9,399 nt of DNA from Limnohabitans sp. (lineage in GTDB: Bacteria; Pseudomonadota; Gammaproteobacteria; Burkholderiales; Burkholderiaceae_C). The notes beneath the pieces are model-generated. The model was given only the letters and a program-made list of their open reading frames with translations, was not told the origin of the DNA and ran no database searches. Both the position numbers and the translations under genes were made by a program. Below, in pieces: positions 6,559-9,399 of this stretch; within the stretch, counting starts at the first letter, position 1, and each line of letters starts with the position of its first letter. The stretch is taken from contig JAKFXJ010000018.1 in NCBI GenBank assembly GCA_021731425.1, forward strand, positions 1 to 9,399. The letters run 5' to 3'.

Positions 6559-8100
6559 ATGAAAAAACTACTCGCTACCCTGGCCTTGGGCCTGAGTCTG
6601 GGTTTAGGTGTGTTCGGCACGGCTTCGGTTGCCACAGCACAAACCGCTGCCCCCGCTGCCGTGACGGCCCCTGCGGCTGACGCCAAGCCAGCCGATGCCG
6701 CACCGGCACCTGCAGCGCCTGCTGCTGCAGCACCCGCTGCAGCAGCAGAAGCCGCGCCAGCGCTGGTGCCCAACAAGGGCGACATCGCTTGGATGATGGT
6801 CTCCACCATCTTGGTGATCTTGATGGTGATTCCGGGCCTGGCCTTGTTCTATGGCGGCTTGGTGCGCAGCAAAAACATGCTGTCGGTGTTGATGCAAGTC
6901 GTGGTCACCTTCTCGATGATCACGGTGCTCTGGTTCATCTATGGCTACAGCCTGGCGTTCACCGAAGGCAATGCGTTCATTGGTGGCTTTGACCGCCTGT
7001 TCATGAAAGGCATTTGGGACAACGCTGCGGGCACTTTTGCCAACGCCGCCACGTTCAGCAAAGGCGTTGTGATACCTGAAATCACCTTCGCAGCCTTCCA
7101 GGCCACGTTCGCGGGCATCACCTGCGCACTGATCGTGGGTGCATTCGCTGAGCGCATCAAGTTCTCTGCTGTGCTCGCCTTCATGGTGCTGTGGTTCACT
7201 TTCAGCTACCTGCCTGTCGCGCACATGGTCTGGTTCTGGATGGGTCCTGACGCTTACACGGCCAAAGAAGTCGCTGACGAAATGACTTCTAAAGCCGGTC
7301 TGATCTGGCAGTGGGGTGCACTGGACTTCGCAGGCGGCACTGTGGTGCACATCAACGCCGCGGTGGCTGGTTTGGTCGGTGCCTTCATGGTGGGCAAGCG
7401 TGTGGGTTACGGCCGTGAAGCCATGGCCCCACACAGCCTGACTTTGACCATGGTGGGTGCGTCCTTGCTGTGGGTGGGTTGGTTCGGTTTCAACGCCGGC
7501 TCGGCCCTGGAAGCCAACGGTTTCGCAGCACTCGCCTTCATCAACACCTTGGTCGCGACAGCCGGTGCCGTGCTGGCCTGGTGCGTGGGTGAAGCCCTGA
7601 TGCGCGGCAAAGCTTCCATGCTGGGTGCGGCTTCGGGTGCGGTGGCCGGTTTGGTCGCCATCACGCCAGCTGCTGGCAACGTGGGCATCGGCGGTGGTTT
7701 GGTGATCGGCATCGTGGCAGGCTTTGCTTGCCTGTGGGGTGTAAACGGCCTCAAGAAGATGCTCGGTGCTGACGACTCACTGGACGTGTTCGGTGTGCAC
7801 GGTGTCGGCGGTATCGTGGGTGCCTTGTTGACCGGCGTGTTCAACTCGCCTGCCCTGGGTGGTCCGAGCGCTGTGGGTGACTGGGTCACGGTGGCCATGG
7901 TCGCACCCGACGCTTATTCGATCGCTTCGCAAGTGTGGATCCAAGCCAAAGCCGTGTTGCTGACCATTGTCTGGTCGGGCGTGGTCTCGGTGGTCGCCTT
8001 CAAGATCGTTGACTTGACCATTGGTCTGCGTGTCACCGAAGAAGAAGAGCGCGAAGGTTTGGACATCGCTTCACACGGCGAGTCGGCCTACCACGGCTAA
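6559..8100 (+). CDS. amtB: Ammonium transporter AmtB with a long periplasmic N-terminal tail
   Basis: A 513-residue Amt/Mep-family ammonium channel of the inner membrane. It has a signal peptide (MKKLLATLALGLSLGLGVFG..ATA-Q, about 1-27) and an Ala/Pro-rich low-complexity segment (28-70), after which the eleven-helix core starts with DIAWMMVSTILVILMVIPGLALFYGGLVR. Seen against E. coli AmtB: twin pore histidines H264 (GTVVHINAA) and H414 (FGVHGVGG); the conserved Asp D256 (ALDFAGG); Phe-gate residues F184 (QATFAGIT) and F311 (GWFGFNAGS); and recruitment-site Ser S315. The cytoplasmic tail LRVTEEEEREGLDIASHGESAYHG is the conserved GlnK-responsive C-terminus. ATG 6559 is chosen because it gives the signal peptide; a TTG at 6532 overlapping the glnK stop is the only in-frame alternative and adds non-family sequence. 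It is the last gene of the operon, followed by an intrinsic terminator. Confidence 0.97.
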   Translation: MKKLLATLALGLSLGLGVFGTASVATAQTAAPAAVTAPAADAKPADAAPAPAAPAAAAPAAAAEAAPALVPNKGDIAWMMVSTILVILMVIPGLALFYGGLVRSKNMLSVLMQVVVTFSMITVLWFIYGYSLAFTEGNAFIGGFDRLFMKGIWDNAAGTFANAATFSKGVVIPEITFAAFQATFAGITCALIVGAFAERIKFSAVLAFMVLWFTFSYLPVAHMVWFWMGPDAYTAKEVADEMTSKAGLIWQWGALDFAGGTVVHINAAVAGLVGAFMVGKRVGYGREAMAPHSLTLTMVGASLLWVGWFGFNAGSALEANGFAALAFINTLVATAGAVLAWCVGEALMRGKASMLGAASGAVAGLVAITPAAGNVGIGGGLVIGIVAGFACLWGVNGLKKMLGADDSLDVFGVHGVGGIVGALLTGVFNSPALGGPSAVGDWVTVAMVAPDAYSIASQVWIQAKAVLLTIVWSGVVSVVAFKIVDLTIGLRVTEEEEREGLDIASHGESAYHG

Positions 8101-8130
8101 ATTCCGGACACTGCAAGTTTCATTGCAAGC

Positions 8131-8146
8131 GGTGGCGAAAGCCACC
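8131..8146 (+). other. Small GAAA-tetraloop hairpin in the amtB 3' untranslated region
   Basis: GGTGGC-GAAA-GCCACC forms a perfect 6-bp stem closed by a stable GNRA-type tetraloop. It sits 30 nt after the amtB stop and 8 nt before the terminator stem. It could stabilise the 3' end of the mRNA; no known family is recognised. Confidence 0.5.
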
Positions 8147-8154
8147 ATCTCATC

Positions 8155-8190
8155 AGCCCGCAGCGCTTCGGTACTGCGGGCTGTTTCTTT
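8155..8190 (+). terminator. Rho-independent terminator of the porin-glnK-amtB operon
   Basis: AGCCCGCAG (8155-8163) and CTGCGGGCT (8174-8182) form a perfect 9-bp GC-rich stem around a 10-nt loop containing TTCG, followed by GTTTCTTT (8183-8190). It stands 54 nt after the amtB stop. Confidence 0.88.
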
Positions 8191-8268
8191 GGGGCTGGCC
8201 TTTTGTGCGGGATTGATCGAGGTACGTTCCAGTGTAGGACCTTCGAGTGGTGATGTCGCTAGGGCACA

Positions 8269-9399
8269 ATGGATTTCATGCACACACCTGCTTTGTTGAC
8301 ACCCACTTGGACTGCCTTGACCACCGAACCGGATGGTTTGGGCGAGTCGCCTTTTTGGCACCCACATGAGCAGCGCCTGTACTGGGTGGACATTCCCGGG
8401 CGGCGCATCGCGCGTGTGGCGGTGCAAGGCCTTCAGGCCCAAGGGCCGGTCGATCATTGGCCTTTGACGCAAGAGCCAGGCTGCATCGCGCCCGTGCAAG
8501 GTGGCGGCCTGGTCATGGCCCTGCGCGATGGCATTTATCTGGCACGCGAATGGGGTGGTCCCTTGCAGCGGCTGGCGGCCGCGCCGTATGACACGAGCAA
8601 ACAACGCTTCAACGATGGAAAGTGCGATGCCCAAGGCCGCTTTTGGGCCGGCAGCCTGTACGAGCCCAAAGACCGAAAGTTGGGCGTGCTGTACATGTTG
8701 GACGGGCAAGGCTTGCATGCCATGCTGGGCGGCGACAAGGACGGTGTGGTCACCGCCAACGGACTGGCCTGGTCAACCGATGGTCGCACCGCTTATTGGG
8801 CCGACACGGCCGCGCACCAGGTGCGGGCTTTTGACTTTGACGCGGCCAGCGGGCAATTCACCAACGCCCGCGTTTTTTACCAAGCTGCGCCCAAACCCAC
8901 AGGCTGGGTCTGGGACAGCGCTGCGCCCTACGGCGGCAGGCCCGACGGTGCGGCCGTAGATTCTGAGGGCTGCTATTGGTCAGCCCAATACGAAGGCGGG
9001 CGCCTGCTGCGTTTTTCGCCACAAGGCGAAGTGCTGGCCGAATTGCCCACCCCTGCGCTGTGCCCCACCATGCCCTGCTTTGGCGGCGCGGACCTGAAGA
9101 CCCTGTTTGTCAGCACTGCTTTTGCTGCGGGTGCAACCACACAAACTGCTGCGGCTGTGGGCACCACTGCAGACGCAACCGCTGCCAACTTTGCCGCAAT
9201 GCAGAAGCAAATTTCCGATTTGCAAACCACTTTGCAACAGCAAATCCAACAAGTACAAACGACAGCAGCGGCACAAGTAAAACAAGCGCAGTCACAATTG
9301 GAATCTGATCTTACTGCACTGCAAAAACAAATGTCAGCTTTGAGCGACAAAATGCAACAACAAAATGATCAAACAAATACGGCGTTACAAGCACAGATC
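8269..9399 (+). CDS. SMP-30/gluconolactonase-like protein with an aberrant coiled-coil C-terminus (runs off the right edge)
   Basis: An open frame of 377 codons with no stop before the window ends. Residues 20-284 are a normal SMP-30/gluconolactonase/LRE-family beta-propeller, whose members hydrolyse sugar lactones using one divalent metal. Expected ligands are present: E26 (GESPFW), N164 (TANGLAWS) and D226 (RPDGAAVD), plus the substrate-side motif RFNDGKCD (113-120). The typical blade ending FGGADLKTLFVSTA (271-284) is reached. Instead of the final 25-35 residues that close the propeller (usually including a GxVL/F...PGLP stretch), the frame enters an Ala/Thr-rich segment (286-309) and a Gln-rich heptad coiled coil (about 311-377). 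An in-frame TAG at 8260 limits the start; ATG 8269 follows AGGG at a short 4-nt spacing, and ATG 8278 is the alternative. A weak promoter (TTGATC 8213-8218, TAGGAC 8235-8240) is possible. The lactonase call is firm; whether the tail belongs to the same natural gene is doubtful. Confidence 0.8.
   Translation, partial: MDFMHTPALLTPTWTALTTEPDGLGESPFWHPHEQRLYWVDIPGRRIARVAVQGLQAQGPVDHWPLTQEPGCIAPVQGGGLVMALRDGIYLAREWGGPLQRLAAAPYDTSKQRFNDGKCDAQGRFWAGSLYEPKDRKLGVLYMLDGQGLHAMLGGDKDGVVTANGLAWSTDGRTAYWADTAAHQVRAFDFDAASGQFTNARVFYQAAPKPTGWVWDSAAPYGGRPDGAAVDSEGCYWSAQYEGGRLLRFSPQGEVLAELPTPALCPTMPCFGGADLKTLFVSTAFAAGATTQTAAAVGTTADATAANFAAMQKQISDLQTTLQQQIQQVQTTAAAQVKQAQSQLESDLTALQKQMSALSDKMQQQNDQTNTALQAQI
9121..9399 (+). 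other. Foreign-looking coiled-coil tail in the lactonase reading frame
   Basis: From about residue 285 the frame encodes FAAGATTQTAAAVGTTADAT, then a Gln-rich alpha-helical stretch. Its hydrophobic residues fall at 3-4 spacing (311, 315, 318, 322, 326, 329 and again 344, 348, 351, 355, 358, 362), a coiled-coil pattern. GC, counted by hand, is about 62-65% in each 60-base block from 8941 to 9180, then 47, 45, 38 and 38% to the end. Codons rare in the preceding part (GTA, TTA, CTT, AAT) appear. Such a sequence is typical of secreted or periplasmic coiled-coil proteins, not of SMP-30 proteins. It may be the start of a different gene joined here by recombination or by assembly error. Confidence 0.7.

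Noticed and set aside
6700..6760. GCTGCAGCA-type short repeats considered as a tandem-repeat element
   Set aside because: They are explained by the Ala/Pro-rich protein segment of AmtB and show no regular repeat unit.
6604..7434. Minus-strand open frame (276 codons) opposite amtB
   Set aside because: It is His-rich and Arg-rich antisense sequence with no domain; amtB is intact on the other strand.
8501..8959. Alternative-frame plus-strand open frame within the lactonase gene
   Set aside because: The overlapping frame encodes the recognisable SMP-30 motifs with metal ligands; this frame is Trp/Pro/Arg-rich shadow sequence.

Overview
The window looks like about 9.4 kb of a GC-rich (about 60-63%) betaproteobacterial chromosome, most likely Comamonadaceae or a close relative (inference). 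The grounds are a Bug/TctC-type binding protein paired with an MmgE/PrpD enzyme, a ComM protein, and a porin-glnK-amtB nitrogen cluster. No rRNA, tRNA, insertion sequence, CRISPR array or complete mobile element is visible.

Left part (1-3480). A truncated MFS transporter gene reads leftward off the window edge. It is divergent from a tight rightward three-gene operon: an MmgE/PrpD-family enzyme, a periplasmic Bug/TctC-family solute-binding protein (start and stop codons overlap as ATGTTGA), and a short-chain dehydrogenase 3 nt further on. The set looks like a small catabolic cassette for an unidentified organic acid or hydroxyacid. The divergent intergenic region carries two copies of the palindrome CTGTCYACAG, which look like operators.

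Middle (3526-5439). comM, the Mg-chelatase-like AAA+ branch-migration protein of natural transformation, lies on the minus strand, convergent with the operon above. The 381-bp region upstream of it is rich in regulatory signals: an NtrC-like site, a 72-bp imperfect palindrome with a second NtrC-like element, and a very good sigma-54 -24/-12 promoter reading rightward.

Right-centre (5440-8190). A nitrogen-limitation operon holds a TorF-family outer-membrane porin, the PII signal protein GlnK and the ammonium channel AmtB, and ends at a clear intrinsic terminator. The proposed logic is that low nitrogen activates NtrC, sigma-54 transcribes the operon, the porin may let ammonium or small nitrogen compounds across the outer membrane, AmtB conducts ammonium across the inner membrane, and GlnK gates AmtB.

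Right end (8269-9399). An SMP-30/gluconolactonase-like gene starts normally. Near codon 284, before the last part of the beta-propeller, it changes in frame into an Ala/Thr-rich stretch and then a Gln-rich coiled coil, still open at the window edge. GC falls from about 63% to about 43% across this change. The junction resembles a signal-peptide cleavage region. It is either an assembly or recombination chimera or an unusual fusion, and is the oddest thing in the window.
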